A stretch of DNA of 7,843 nt, taken from NCBI GenBank assembly GCA_014860725.1, contig JACZJD010000091.1:1-7843 (forward strand), given 5' to 3'. Positions 1 through 6,085 of this stretch are shown one piece after another; positions within the stretch are counted from its first letter, which is position 1; every line of letters begins with the position of its first letter. The DNA is from Aquamicrobium sp. Lineage in GTDB: Bacteria > Pseudomonadota > Alphaproteobacteria > Rhizobiales > Rhizobiaceae. The position numbers and the translations under genes were made by a program. The notes beneath the pieces were generated by a model, which was not told where the DNA came from, made no database searches, and saw nothing but the letters and a program-made list of their open reading frames with translations.

Positions 1-484
1 CGCCGAGCCCGAGCAGGGCGAAGGCCTGCTGGCGGCCGAGCAGCGCCGGGCCGAGCAGGCTGGAGCCCGCCTCCGGCACCAGGCCGAGATCGACGAAGGG
101 CGTGTGGAACTGCGTGCGCGGCGTGGCCAGCGTCACGTCGCAATGGAAGTTGAGCGTGGTGCCGATGCCGACGGCGATGCCGTCGACGCCCGAGACGATC
201 GGCTTTTCGGCCGTGGCCAGCGCCTGCAGGAAATCCGCCACCTCGGTGCCCTGCTCGCCGCCGGTCGCCACCGCCATGAAGTCGGCGAGGTCGTTGCCCG
301 ACGAGAACGCCCCCGGCACGCCGAGGATGAGATGGACGCGCACCGTCTCGTCGGCGTCGCCCTCGGTCAGCGCCTTTGCCATCGCGGCGTACATGGCGCG
401 GGTGATGGCGTTCTTCTTGTCAGGGCGGTTCATGCGGACGATCTGCACCGCGCCGTCGCGGCTGATCTCGATATGCTCGCTCAT
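1..484 (-). CDS. Enoyl-CoA hydratase/isomerase (crotonase family), 3' end outside window
   Basis: The first 161 residues of a crotonase-fold protein, read from ATG at 484 to the window edge. Crotonases act on acyl-CoA thioesters and hold the thioester carbonyl in an oxyanion hole. Visible family marks are the N-terminal VRMNRPDKKNAIT (residues 17-28), the first oxyanion-hole loop GAFSSGNDL (58-66), the second at GIAIGIGTTL (102-111), and FHTPFVDLGLVPEAGSS (126-142). E138 matches the second catalytic Glu of hydratases (Glu164 in rat mitochondrial hydratase). The first (Glu144) is replaced by T110. With one acid only, and with the FHTPF..LG..PE pattern, the protein looks more like a delta3,delta2-enoyl-CoA isomerase (ECI2-like) than a standard hydratase; that is inference. 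It follows the acyl-CoA dehydrogenase gene by 19 bases with a GGGGAGGAG ribosome site just upstream, so the two form an operon. The C-terminal trimerisation helices lie outside the window. Confidence 0.9.
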   Translation of the reverse strand, partial: MSEHIEISRDGAVQIVRMNRPDKKNAITRAMYAAMAKALTEGDADETVRVHLILGVPGAFSSGNDLADFMAVATGGEQGTEVADFLQALATAEKPIVSGVDGIAVGIGTTLNFHCDVTLATPRTQFHTPFVDLGLVPEAGSSLLGPALLGRQQAFALLGLG

Positions 485-503
485 GGCTCCTCCCCTTCCC
501 CGT

Positions 504-2276
504 TCAGAGAACCAGCGCCGCGGCCGCGGTTTCGAGGCTGTCCGCGCCGTCGACGACGCGGTTCTTCAGCGCCGCCGTCTCATCGATCAGGTTCTCGGCG
601 AAGAAGCGGGCGAGCGCGACGCGGCCCTTGCCCTGCCCCGCGAGCGCGCCGCGGATGAGATAGGCGCCGCCGGCGGCGAGCGAGAACAGGCGCAGATAGG
701 GCGTCGCGCCGGCCAGCGCCTCCTCCGTCTTCCCGCCCGAAAGCACCGCAAGGAGATAGTCGGTCGCGGCCTGCAGGTCGTCGAGCGCGGCGGAGACCTT
801 GTCGGCCGTGCGGCCGAAGCCTTCGGCATTGGAATTGCGCAGCGCCTCGACGTCGCCGCGTAGCTCGGCGATGTAGGCCCTGACCGTCTCGCCGCCCGAC
901 AGCGGCAGCTTGCGGGTGACGAGGTCGATAGCCTGGATGCCGTTGGTGCCCTCGTAGATCGGGGCGATGCGCGAGTCGCGGTAGAGCGCGGCCGCGCCCG
1001 TCTCCTCGATGAAGCCCATGCCGCCGTGGATCTGCACGCCGATGGACGACACCTCGACGCCGATGTCGGTGGGGAACGCCTTTGCGAGCGGGGTCAAGAG
1101 CCCGGCGCGCTCGCTCCACTTGGCGGCGTCCTCCGCATCCGTGCGCGAGAGGTCGATGGCGTGGGCGCAGGCATAGGCGATGGCGCGGGCGGCCTGGGTC
1201 AGCGCCTTCATGGTCAGGAGGTTGCGCTTGACGTCGGGGTGATGGACGATCGGCGCCATGCCCTCGCCCGAATAGCCCGCCGCCTTGCCCTGCCGGCGCT
1301 CCTGCGCGTAGGACAGCGCCTTCTGGTAGGCGGCCTCGGCCACGGCCACGCCCTGCATGCCGACGGCGAGGCGGGCGTTGTTCATCATGGTGAACATGCA
1401 GGCCAGCCCTCGGTTCTCCTCGCCGATCAGCCAGCCGATGGCGCCCGGCTCCCTGTCCTTCACGAAGCCGTCGCCATAGATCATGGTGCAGGTCGGCGAG
1501 GCGTGGATGCCGAGCTTGTGCTCGATGGAGGCGCAGAAGGCGTCGTTGCGCGCCCCTAGCGAGCCGTCCGCGTTGACGAGGAACTTCGGCACCAGGAACA
1601 GCGAGATGCCGCGCGTGCCGGCCGGCGCGTCGGGCAGGCGGGCGAGCACGAGGTGGACGATGTTGTCGGTGAAGTCGTGCTCGCCATAGGTGATGAAGAT
1701 CTTCTGGCCGAAGATGCGGTAGGTGCCGTCGCCGGCCGGCTCGGCGCGAGTGCGCAGCGCGGCGAGGTCGGAGCCCGCCTGCGGCTCGGTCAGGTTCATG
1801 GTGCCCATCCACTCGCCGGTGACGAGCTTTTCGAGATAGATCGCCTTCAGCTCTTCCGTGGCGTGCTTCTCGATCGCCTCGACCGCGCCCATGGTCAGCG
1901 TCGGGCCGAGCGCGAAGGCCATGGAGCCGGAGTTCCACATCTCGAGCGCGGCGACCGACAGCATGGTGGGCAGGCCCTGCCCGCCGTGATCGACCGGACC
2001 GGCGAGCGCGTTCCAGCCGCCCTCGATCCAGCGACGGTAGAGATCGCACCAGCCGGGAGGCATGGTCACGACGCCGTCCTTCAGCACCGCGCCGACCTCG
2101 TCGCCGATCTTTCGCAGCGGCGTTACCTCGTCGGTGGCGAAGCGGCCGGCTTCCTCGAGGATCGCGTCGACCAGGTCTTCCGACAGATCGCCCAGCCTGC
2201 CGGCCTCCAGCGCGGCGGAAAGGCCCGCGACATGCTTCAGCGTGTGGGCGATCTCATCGACGGGCGCGCGATACAT
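504..2276 (-). CDS. Acyl-CoA dehydrogenase, large DmdC-like type with C-terminal extension
   Basis: An FAD flavoprotein that desaturates an acyl-CoA at the alpha-beta bond and passes electrons on, probably to electron-transfer flavoprotein. Residue numbers here count from the TTG at 2279. They show the N-terminal helical domain, then MNLTEPQAGSDL (161-172; flavin/substrate loop), GQKIFITYGEHD (191-202), MFTMMNNARLAVGMQG (295-310), GVQIHGGMGFIEETGAA (414-430) and IYEGTNGIQA (441-450). E443 is the expected catalytic base (Glu376 in medium-chain dehydrogenase). About 130 residues follow it, as in the roughly 590-600-residue subfamily with an extra C-terminal domain. From memory the whole protein resembles DmdC, the 3-methylmercaptopropionyl-CoA dehydrogenase of marine roseobacters, but the subfamily has broad use and the substrate is not fixed. 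I chose ATG 2276 (590 aa) because GAGGAG lies 8 bases upstream; TTG at 2279 is possible with 5-base spacing. It is the first gene of an operon with the crotonase. Confidence 0.95.
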   Translation of the reverse strand: MYRAPVDEIAHTLKHVAGLSAALEAGRLGDLSEDLVDAILEEAGRFATDEVTPLRKIGDEVGAVLKDGVVTMPPGWCDLYRRWIEGGWNALAGPVDHGGQGLPTMLSVAALEMWNSGSMAFALGPTLTMGAVEAIEKHATEELKAIYLEKLVTGEWMGTMNLTEPQAGSDLAALRTRAEPAGDGTYRIFGQKIFITYGEHDFTDNIVHLVLARLPDAPAGTRGISLFLVPKFLVNADGSLGARNDAFCASIEHKLGIHASPTCTMIYGDGFVKDREPGAIGWLIGEENRGLACMFTMMNNARLAVGMQGVAVAEAAYQKALSYAQERRQGKAAGYSGEGMAPIVHHPDVKRNLLTMKALTQAARAIAYACAHAIDLSRTDAEDAAKWSERAGLLTPLAKAFPTDIGVEVSSIGVQIHGGMGFIEETGAAALYRDSRIAPIYEGTNGIQAIDLVTRKLPLSGGETVRAYIAELRGDVEALRNSNAEGFGRTADKVSAALDDLQAATDYLLAVLSGGKTEEALAGATPYLRLFSLAAGGAYLIRGALAGQGKGRVALARFFAENLIDETAALKNRVVDGADSLETAAAALVL

Positions 2277-2352
2277 CAAGCTTTCTCCTCACGGGTGCGG
2301 CGGCGCGGGCGAAGGGGCTTGCCTGCCCGGCACATGCGATTGTTCAGGAACA

Positions 2353-2381
2353 GAGCTATTTTCTTTTGACGTAAACGTCAA
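2353..2381 (-). promoter_or_regulatory. Candidate promoter of the acyl-CoA dehydrogenase operon
   Basis: On the minus strand TTGACG (2381-2376) matches a sigma-70 -35 element at five of six bases. A 17-base spacer leads to TAGCTC (2358-2353), a poor -10. The -35 lies inside the palindrome at 2365-2382. The start of transcription would fall near 2346, giving a leader of about 70 bases. The weak -10 would suit a promoter that needs an activator, but this is inference. Confidence 0.35.
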
Positions 2382-2382
2382 A
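2365..2382. promoter_or_regulatory. Perfect 18-bp palindromic operator upstream of acyl-CoA dehydrogenase
   Basis: TTTGACGT, AA, ACGTCAAA: two exact 8-base inverted half-sites with a 2-base centre, about 98 bases upstream of the dehydrogenase ATG. It stands out as AT-rich in a GC-rich region and overlaps the candidate -35. Its ACGT-AA-ACGT core recalls, from memory, operators of MerR-type LiuR regulators that control branched-chain amino acid and acyl-CoA degradation in proteobacteria. No regulator gene is in the window, so the assignment rests on the motif and the nature of the target gene only. A TetR-type regulator is an alternative. Confidence 0.65.
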
Positions 2383-2446
2383 CGGTCATGGCGGATTGCG
2401 GCCGCGACGCCATAACAACACCGACCCGGCCTTTGTCCGCCGAGGC

Positions 2447-3730
2447 TCAACCGGCCGCCTTCTCGCGCTCGACCGCGCGCCAGCCGATGTCGCGGCGGCA
2501 GAAGCCGCCGGGCCAGTCGATGCGGTCGACGGCAGCATAGGCGCGCTTCTGCGCCTCGGACACGCTCGCGCCCGCAGCCGTGACGTTGAGCACCCGGCCG
2601 CCGGCGGCGACCAGCCTGCCCGCCGCATCGCGCGCGGTCCCGGCATGGAAGATCACGACGCCGTCGCCGGCCGCCTCCTCGACGCGCGAGATGACGCTGC
2701 CCTTTTCTGGTGTGCCGGGATAGCCCTTCGCGGCCATCACCACGGTCAGCGCCGCCTCGCCGCGCCAGCGCGGCGCAAACTCCGCCAGCCGGCCTTCCGC
2801 CGAGGCGAGCAGCAGCGGCAGGAGATCGTCGTCCAGCCGCAGCATCAGCACCTGGCATTCCGGGTCGCCGAAGCGGACGTTGTATTCGATGAGCTTCGGC
2901 CCGTCCTTCGTCAGCATCAGGCCGGCATAGAGCACGCCCGCGAACGGCGCGCCGAGCTCGGCCATGCCGCGCATGGTCGGCGCGACGATCTCGCGCATGA
3001 CGCGGGCTTCCAGCTCGGGCGTCAGCACCGGAGCCGGCGAATAGGCGCCCATGCCGCCGGTGTTGGGGCCGGTATCGCCGTCGCCGACGCGCTTGTGGTC
3101 CTGCGCCGTGCCGAAGGGCAGCGCGGTGACGCCGTCGCACAGGCAGAAGAAGCTCGCCTCCTCGCCGTCAAGGAACTCCTCCACCACCACCTCGGCGCCC
3201 GCCGCGCCGAACGCGCCCTCGAAGCAGGCGTCGATGGCGGCAAGCGCCTCGTCGAGCTCCATCGCCACGGTCACGCCCTTGCCGGCCGCCAGCCCGTCCG
3301 CCTTGACGACGATGGGTGCGCCGACGTCTCGCGCATAGGCGCGGGCGTCGGCGGCGTTGTCGAAGCGGCCGTAGGCGGCGGTCGGGATGCCGTAGCGGGC
3401 GCACAGATCCTTGGTGAAGCCCTTGGAGCCTTCGAGCTGCGCCGCCTTCGCCGACGGGCCGAAGACGCGGATGCCGGCGGCCGCGAGGTCGTCGGCAAGC
3501 CCCGCCACCAGCGGCGCCTCCGGCCCGACCACCACGAGGCCGATCTCCTTCTCCCCGGCGAAGGCGACGACAGCGGCATGGTCGCCGACGTCGAGCGCGA
3601 CGCATTCGGCGTGGCTCGCGATGCCGGGATTGCCGGGCGCGGCATAGAGCCGGCCCATGAGCGGCGACGCCGCGATCTTCCACGCCAGCGCATGCTCGCG
3701 CCCGCCCGAGCCGATCAGGAGTACGTTCAT
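2447..3730 (-). CDS. purD: Phosphoribosylamine--glycine ligase (GAR synthetase)
   Basis: Second step of de novo purine synthesis: joins glycine to 5-phosphoribosylamine with ATP to give glycinamide ribonucleotide, in the cytosol. At 427 residues it is close to the roughly 430 of bacterial PurD. Marks in order: [19 protein letters not shown] (1-19), [17 protein letters not shown] (66-82), the ATP-grasp loop [16 protein letters not shown] (141-156), [15 protein letters not shown] (181-195), [20 protein letters not shown] (212-231), and the metal-binding stretch [15 protein letters not shown] (279-293). I chose ATG 3730 because the protein then begins exactly at the conserved [10 protein letters not shown], with AGGGGA 9 bases upstream; an earlier in-frame start at 3754 would add eight non-conserved residues. 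It stands alone, divergent from vapBC. A 170-base gap before the acyl-CoA operon makes co-transcription with it unlikely, although I see no clear terminator there. Confidence 0.97.
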   Translation of the reverse strand: MNVLLIGSGGREHALAWKIAASPLMGRLYAAPGNPGIASHAECVALDVGDHAAVVAFAGEKEIGLVVVGPEAPLVAGLADDLAAAGIRVFGPSAKAAQLEGSKGFTKDLCARYGIPTAAYGRFDNAADARAYARDVGAPIVVKADGLAAGKGVTVAMELDEALAAIDACFEGAFGAAGAEVVVEEFLDGEEASFFCLCDGVTALPFGTAQDHKRVGDGDTGPNTGGMGAYSPAPVLTPELEARVMREIVAPTMRGMAELGAPFAGVLYAGLMLTKDGPKLIEYNVRFGDPECQVLMLRLDDDLLPLLLASAEGRLAEFAPRWRGEAALTVVMAAKGYPGTPEKGSVISRVEEAAGDGVVIFHAGTARDAAGRLVAAGGRVLNVTAAGASVSEAQKRAYAAVDRIDWPGGFCRRDIGWRAVEREKAAG

Positions 3731-3766
3731 GGCGGCGATTCCCCTGCTGTCCATTGGTCGGCCTTC

Positions 3767-3795
3767 CGGTAGGGCCAGGCGGGCACAGGGTCAAG
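3767..3795 (-). promoter_or_regulatory. Candidate purD promoter
   Basis: On the minus strand CTTGAC (3795-3790), the usual alphaproteobacterial -35, is followed after exactly 17 bases by CTACCG (3772-3767), which keeps the CTA start of the CTATAT-like -10. Transcription would begin about 30 bases before the purD ATG. The -10 is weak. Confidence 0.35.
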
Positions 3796-3821
3796 AACCG
3801 CTTCCGTCCATTGCTTTCCCG

Positions 3822-3857
3822 CACCATATACAGCATCATTCGATGCAGTATCTTGTG
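3822..3857. promoter_or_regulatory. Imperfect palindromic operator of vapBC
   Basis: The core is ATACAGCATC (3828-3837), a 4-base centre ATTC, and GATGCAGTAT (3842-3851): 9 of 10 bases pair. Extending the arms to 16 bases each (3822-3837 and 3842-3857) still gives 13 of 16 matches. It ends 20 bases before the vapB ATG, just ahead of the Shine-Dalgarno sequence. Type II antitoxins of the ribbon-helix-helix class commonly repress their own promoter, alone or with toxin, through such repeats. A possible promoter inside it is TTGCTT (3811-3816), 17 bases, CATCAT (3834-3839), so bound VapBC would cover the -10; this promoter call is weak. Confidence 0.6.
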
Positions 3858-3877
3858 CATGAAGGAGGTAAAACCCC

Positions 3878-4066
3878 ATGCGGACGACCCTGGCGCTCGA
3901 CGACGAGTTGATGGCGCGGGCGCAGGCCTTCACCGGGGTGAAGGAGAAATCGGCGCTGGTGCGCGAGGCGCTCAAGGCGCTGATCGAGCGCGAAAGCGCC
4001 CGGCGTCTGGCCATGCTCGGCGGCAGCGAGCCGCAGATCGAGCAGGTCCCTCGCCGCCGGCCCTGA
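3878..4066 (+). CDS. vapB: VapB family type II antitoxin
   Basis: A 62-residue antitoxin that should bind and neutralise the VapC toxin encoded just downstream and repress its own promoter. The N-terminal MRTTLALDDELM fits the DNA-binding beta strand of a ribbon-helix-helix fold (residues 2-8). It is followed by helices at about 9-19 and 23-45, containing the family-typical EKSALVREALKALIERESARRLAMLGG. The C-terminal tail (50-62), with SEP and a basic PRRRP end, would be the toxin-binding part. The start is set by a near-perfect AAGGAGGT (3862-3869) 8 bases before ATG; no in-frame upstream start competes. The family (DUF2191/VapB_antitoxin type) is recognised by pattern. Base composition matches the surroundings, so there is no compositional sign of recent arrival. 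Confidence 0.9.
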   Translation: MRTTLALDDELMARAQAFTGVKEKSALVREALKALIERESARRLAMLGGSEPQIEQVPRRRP

Positions 4067-4070
4067 AGCG

Positions 4071-4439
4071 ATGTTCCTGGTCGACACGTCGGTCTGGATC
4101 GATCACCTGCGCGGCGGTGACGACGAGCTGGCACGCCTGCTCCAGACGGGGCTCGTCGCCACGCATCCTCTCGTGGTGGGCGAGCTGGCGATGGGAAACC
4201 TGCGCGCCCGCGACACGATCATCGAGCTGTTGCAGGCACTGCCGCAGGCCGTCGTCGCCAGCGACGACGAAGTTCTCGCCTATGTCTCGCGCCATCGGCT
4301 CTTCGGTCTCGGCATCGGCTATGCCGACGCCCATCTTCTGGCGAGCACGCAGCTTACGGCCGGAGCACGGCTGTGGACGCGGGACAGGCGGTTGCGGGAC
4401 GCCGCCGGCCGCCTTGACCTCGACTCCGGTTTGGACTGA
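4071..4439 (+). CDS. vapC: VapC family PIN-domain ribonuclease toxin
   Basis: A 122-residue PIN-domain toxin, expected to be a magnesium-dependent endoribonuclease; VapC enzymes studied elsewhere cut tRNA or rRNA. The acidic set of an active PIN domain is intact: D5 in FLVDTSVWIDHL, E38 in VVGELAMG, D86 in GIGYADAHLLAS and D105 in LWTRDRRL. Length and motif spacing are normal, so nothing suggests decay. It begins 4 bases after the vapB stop (TGA-AGCG-ATG) with no ribosome site of its own in the gap, which implies translational coupling and keeps antitoxin in excess. The RNA target cannot be told from sequence. Confidence 0.93.
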   Translation: MFLVDTSVWIDHLRGGDDELARLLQTGLVATHPLVVGELAMGNLRARDTIIELLQALPQAVVASDDEVLAYVSRHRLFGLGIGYADAHLLASTQLTAGARLWTRDRRLRDAAGRLDLDSGLD

Positions 4440-4443
4440 CCCG

Positions 4444-4456
4444 GCGCCCTCGGCGC
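4444..4456 (+). terminator. Weak candidate terminator hairpin after vapC
   Basis: GCGCC, CTC, GGCGC forms a 5-bp GC stem with a 3-base loop, starting 5 bases after the vapC stop. No T-run follows, only CTTTCCCTT some 10 bases later, so it is not a convincing intrinsic terminator. Transcription may continue into ubiA. Confidence 0.22.
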
Positions 4457-4470
4457 GACTGCCACTTTCC

Positions 4471-4499
4471 CTTGACGCCCGCGCCCAGCCCTGCCACTC
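4471..4499 (+). promoter_or_regulatory. Candidate ubiA promoter
   Basis: CTTGAC at 4471-4476 is a good alphaproteobacterial -35. The hexamer 17 bases on (CACTCA, 4494-4499) is a poor -10. If it is used, transcription would begin only a few bases before the ubiA ATG at 4508, where no Shine-Dalgarno sequence is visible, suggesting a leaderless or near-leaderless message. The weak -10 keeps confidence low. Confidence 0.28.
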
Positions 4500-4507
4500 A
4501 AACGGCC

Positions 4508-5491
4508 ATGGAAAACATCCAGACCAAGGAAGCGCAGGGGCGCGTGGCCGACGCGCCGTCGGGCCATTGGGTCTATCGCACCCTGCCGCGGTCGCTGTGG
4601 CCCTATGCGCAGCTCGCCCGCTGGGACCGGCCGATCGGCTGGTGGCTCCTGATGTGGCCGTGCTGGTGGTCGGCGGCGATGGCGGCCTCGGCGCACGCGC
4701 AGCCGGGCGTAGCGCTCGCGGACGTGCTGCCCTCGCCGTGGCACCTCTTCCTGTTCATGGCCGGCGCGATTCTGATGCGCGGAGCCGGCTGCACCTACAA
4801 CGACATCGTCGATCGGGACATAGACGAGCAGGTGGCGCGCACGCGCTCGCGGCCGCTGCCTTCCGGCAAGGTCACGCGCCGGCAGGCCTGGATGTTCCTG
4901 CTGCTGCAATGCCTCGGCGGGCTGCTGGTGCTGCTCCAGTTCAACTGGTTCGCCGTCCTCGTCGGCATCGCGTCGCTGGCGACCGTGGCGGTCTATCCGT
5001 TCATGAAGCGCATCACCAACTGGCCGCAACTCTTCCTCGGCCTTGCCTTCTCGTGGGGCGCGCTGATGGGCTGGGCTGCGCATTTCGGCGCGCTCGAGCT
5101 TGCGCCGCTGCTGCTCTATTTCGGCTCGATCCTGTGGGTGATCGGCTACGACACGATCTATGCCCATCAGGACAAGGAGGACGACGCGCTGGTCGGCGTG
5201 CGCTCGACGGCGCGGCTGTTCGGCGACAGGACGCGCGAATGGCTGATCGGCCTCTACGGCATGGCGCTTCTATTCTTCCTCGTCGCCTTCGCCAATGCGG
5301 CCGTGCCGATGCCGGCGCTCGCCGGCCTGCTCGCGGCCGGCGCGCATCTGTGGCGGCAGATCAGGATCCTCGACATCGACGATCCCGACCAGTGCCTGCG
5401 GCTCTTCAAGTCGAACTCGACCGTCGGCTGGCTGATCTTCCTCGGCCTTCTCGGCGGCGGCGTGTGGGCCGCGATCAGCCCCAATTTCTGA
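4508..5491 (+). CDS. ubiA: 4-hydroxybenzoate polyprenyltransferase
   Basis: Inner-membrane enzyme that attaches the polyprenyl tail to 4-hydroxybenzoate in ubiquinone synthesis. Both aspartate-rich, magnesium-diphosphate-binding motifs are complete: NDIVDRDIDEQVARTRSRPL (98-117) and YDTIYAHQDKEDDALVG (214-230). DRPIGWWLLMWP (40-51) is typical of UbiA as opposed to heme or chlorophyll prenyltransferases. About eight or nine hydrophobic segments span the rest, for example near 44-61, 78-93, 126-145, 148-166, 175-194, 199-213, 246-264 and 308-323. I chose ATG 4508 (327 aa). An in-frame TTG at 4472 would add twelve residues of low-complexity sequence and would use part of the candidate -35. No ribosome site is clear before either start. 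The N-terminal 25 residues are polar and probably cytosolic. The 68-base gap after vapC leaves open whether ubiA also receives transcription from vapBC. Confidence 0.96.
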   Translation: MENIQTKEAQGRVADAPSGHWVYRTLPRSLWPYAQLARWDRPIGWWLLMWPCWWSAAMAASAHAQPGVALADVLPSPWHLFLFMAGAILMRGAGCTYNDIVDRDIDEQVARTRSRPLPSGKVTRRQAWMFLLLQCLGGLLVLLQFNWFAVLVGIASLATVAVYPFMKRITNWPQLFLGLAFSWGALMGWAAHFGALELAPLLLYFGSILWVIGYDTIYAHQDKEDDALVGVRSTARLFGDRTREWLIGLYGMALLFFLVAFANAAVPMPALAGLLAAGAHLWRQIRILDIDDPDQCLRLFKSNSTVGWLIFLGLLGGGVWAAISPNF

Positions 5492-5498
5492 GCCTCAG
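5488..5498. repeat. 11-bp palindrome holding both convergent stop codons
   Basis: CTGAG-C-CTCAG. The ubiA stop (TGA, 5489-5491) and the complement of the opposing gene's stop (TCA, 5495-5497) lie in mirror positions. The stem is only 5 bp with a 1-base centre, so it is unlikely to terminate transcription alone. The two messages must overlap past their stops. Confidence 0.45.
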
Positions 5499-6058
5499 TC
5501 CCAGGCGACGATTTCCTGGCCGTCGATAACGAGCCGGACGCCGAGGTCGCCGGTCCTGCGGCGGGCGAGGAAGCGCGGGCGGCGCTGTATCGACATGCGG
5601 CCCTTGCGGCGCGGCGCGGGCGGGCGCTTCTTGACCAACCCGAGCGATTCCTCGAGCGTGCGCGCCTCGCCGTCGGCCTCGATCAGGAGCATCGGCAGGC
5701 GATAGGCATCCGACCACGCGCGCCAGTCGGCTGCGACGTCGTCGAGGTCATGGGCGACGAGCAGCGGCACCGACAGCATCGGGTCGGAATGGAGCAATTC
5801 GAGCGTGACGGTGACGTTGCCGTCGCCATCCTCGATGGCGCGGGCCGCGACGCCGCGGAAGGCACGCGCCGGCAGCGCGATCGACACCGGCAGACGGCTG
5901 CCCTGCAGGATGCGGCGCATGGTGACGCCGCGGTGATCTATGGTGAAGGTGACATCGCCGAGATCGTCGCGCCCGGCATAGGACACCGCCTGCGGCAGGC
6001 GGAACGGGTCGAGCCGCAGATCGCAGCCGGCCCATGCGGGTTTCAGCCCTGTCTTCAT
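5495..6058 (-). CDS. Uncharacterised protein, probably DUF6101 family
   Basis: A 187-residue protein of unknown function; I recall similar proteins (DUF6101) in Rhizobiales, but this is from pattern memory. No signal peptide or membrane segment is visible. Residues 12-125 look like alternating beta strands: CDLRLDPFRLPQAVSYA, FTIDHRGVTMRRIL (38-51), a GVAARAIEDGDG stretch (69-80), then NVTVTLELLHSDPMLSVPLLV (81-101). Residues 143-168 are strongly basic (KKRPPAPRRK, then RRPRFLARRR), which could bind nucleic acid, acidic lipid or a partner. A hydrophobic end, GVRLVIDGQEIVAWD, closes the protein. ATG 6058 has AGGAAGG about 12 bases upstream, a slightly long spacing. It follows the FAD dehydrogenase gene on the same strand after 182 bases and converges on ubiA. 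Confidence 0.85.
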   Translation of the reverse strand: MKTGLKPAWAGCDLRLDPFRLPQAVSYAGRDDLGDVTFTIDHRGVTMRRILQGSRLPVSIALPARAFRGVAARAIEDGDGNVTVTLELLHSDPMLSVPLLVAHDLDDVAADWRAWSDAYRLPMLLIEADGEARTLEESLGLVKKRPPAPRRKGRMSIQRRPRFLARRRTGDLGVRLVIDGQEIVAWD

Positions 6059-6085
6059 CTTCAGTTGCGCCTTCCTGTCTCTCCT

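Noticed and set aside
102..863. 253-residue plus-strand open frame over the crotonase and dehydrogenase end
   Set aside because: It crosses two genes of the opposite strand whose conserved motifs and operon spacing are clear. No family resemblance seen.
1653..2369. 238-residue plus-strand open frame opposite the acyl-CoA dehydrogenase
   Set aside because: Antisense to well-conserved dehydrogenase sequence, of skewed composition, and with no motif.
3737..3741. GANTC (CcrM methylation) site just before the purD start codon
   Set aside because: A single 5-base site is not evidence of methylation control; no cluster of such sites is seen.
2396..3772. 458-residue open frame on the plus strand opposite purD
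   Set aside because: Arg/Ala/His-rich product with no recognisable motif, lying wholly antisense to a clear purD. Long antisense open frames are normal in GC-rich genomes because stop codons are rare.
3754..5529. 591-residue open frame on the plus strand across vapBC and ubiA
   Set aside because: It is out of frame with vapB, vapC and ubiA, all of which have full family motifs, and its product has no recognisable domain. A high-GC shadow frame.
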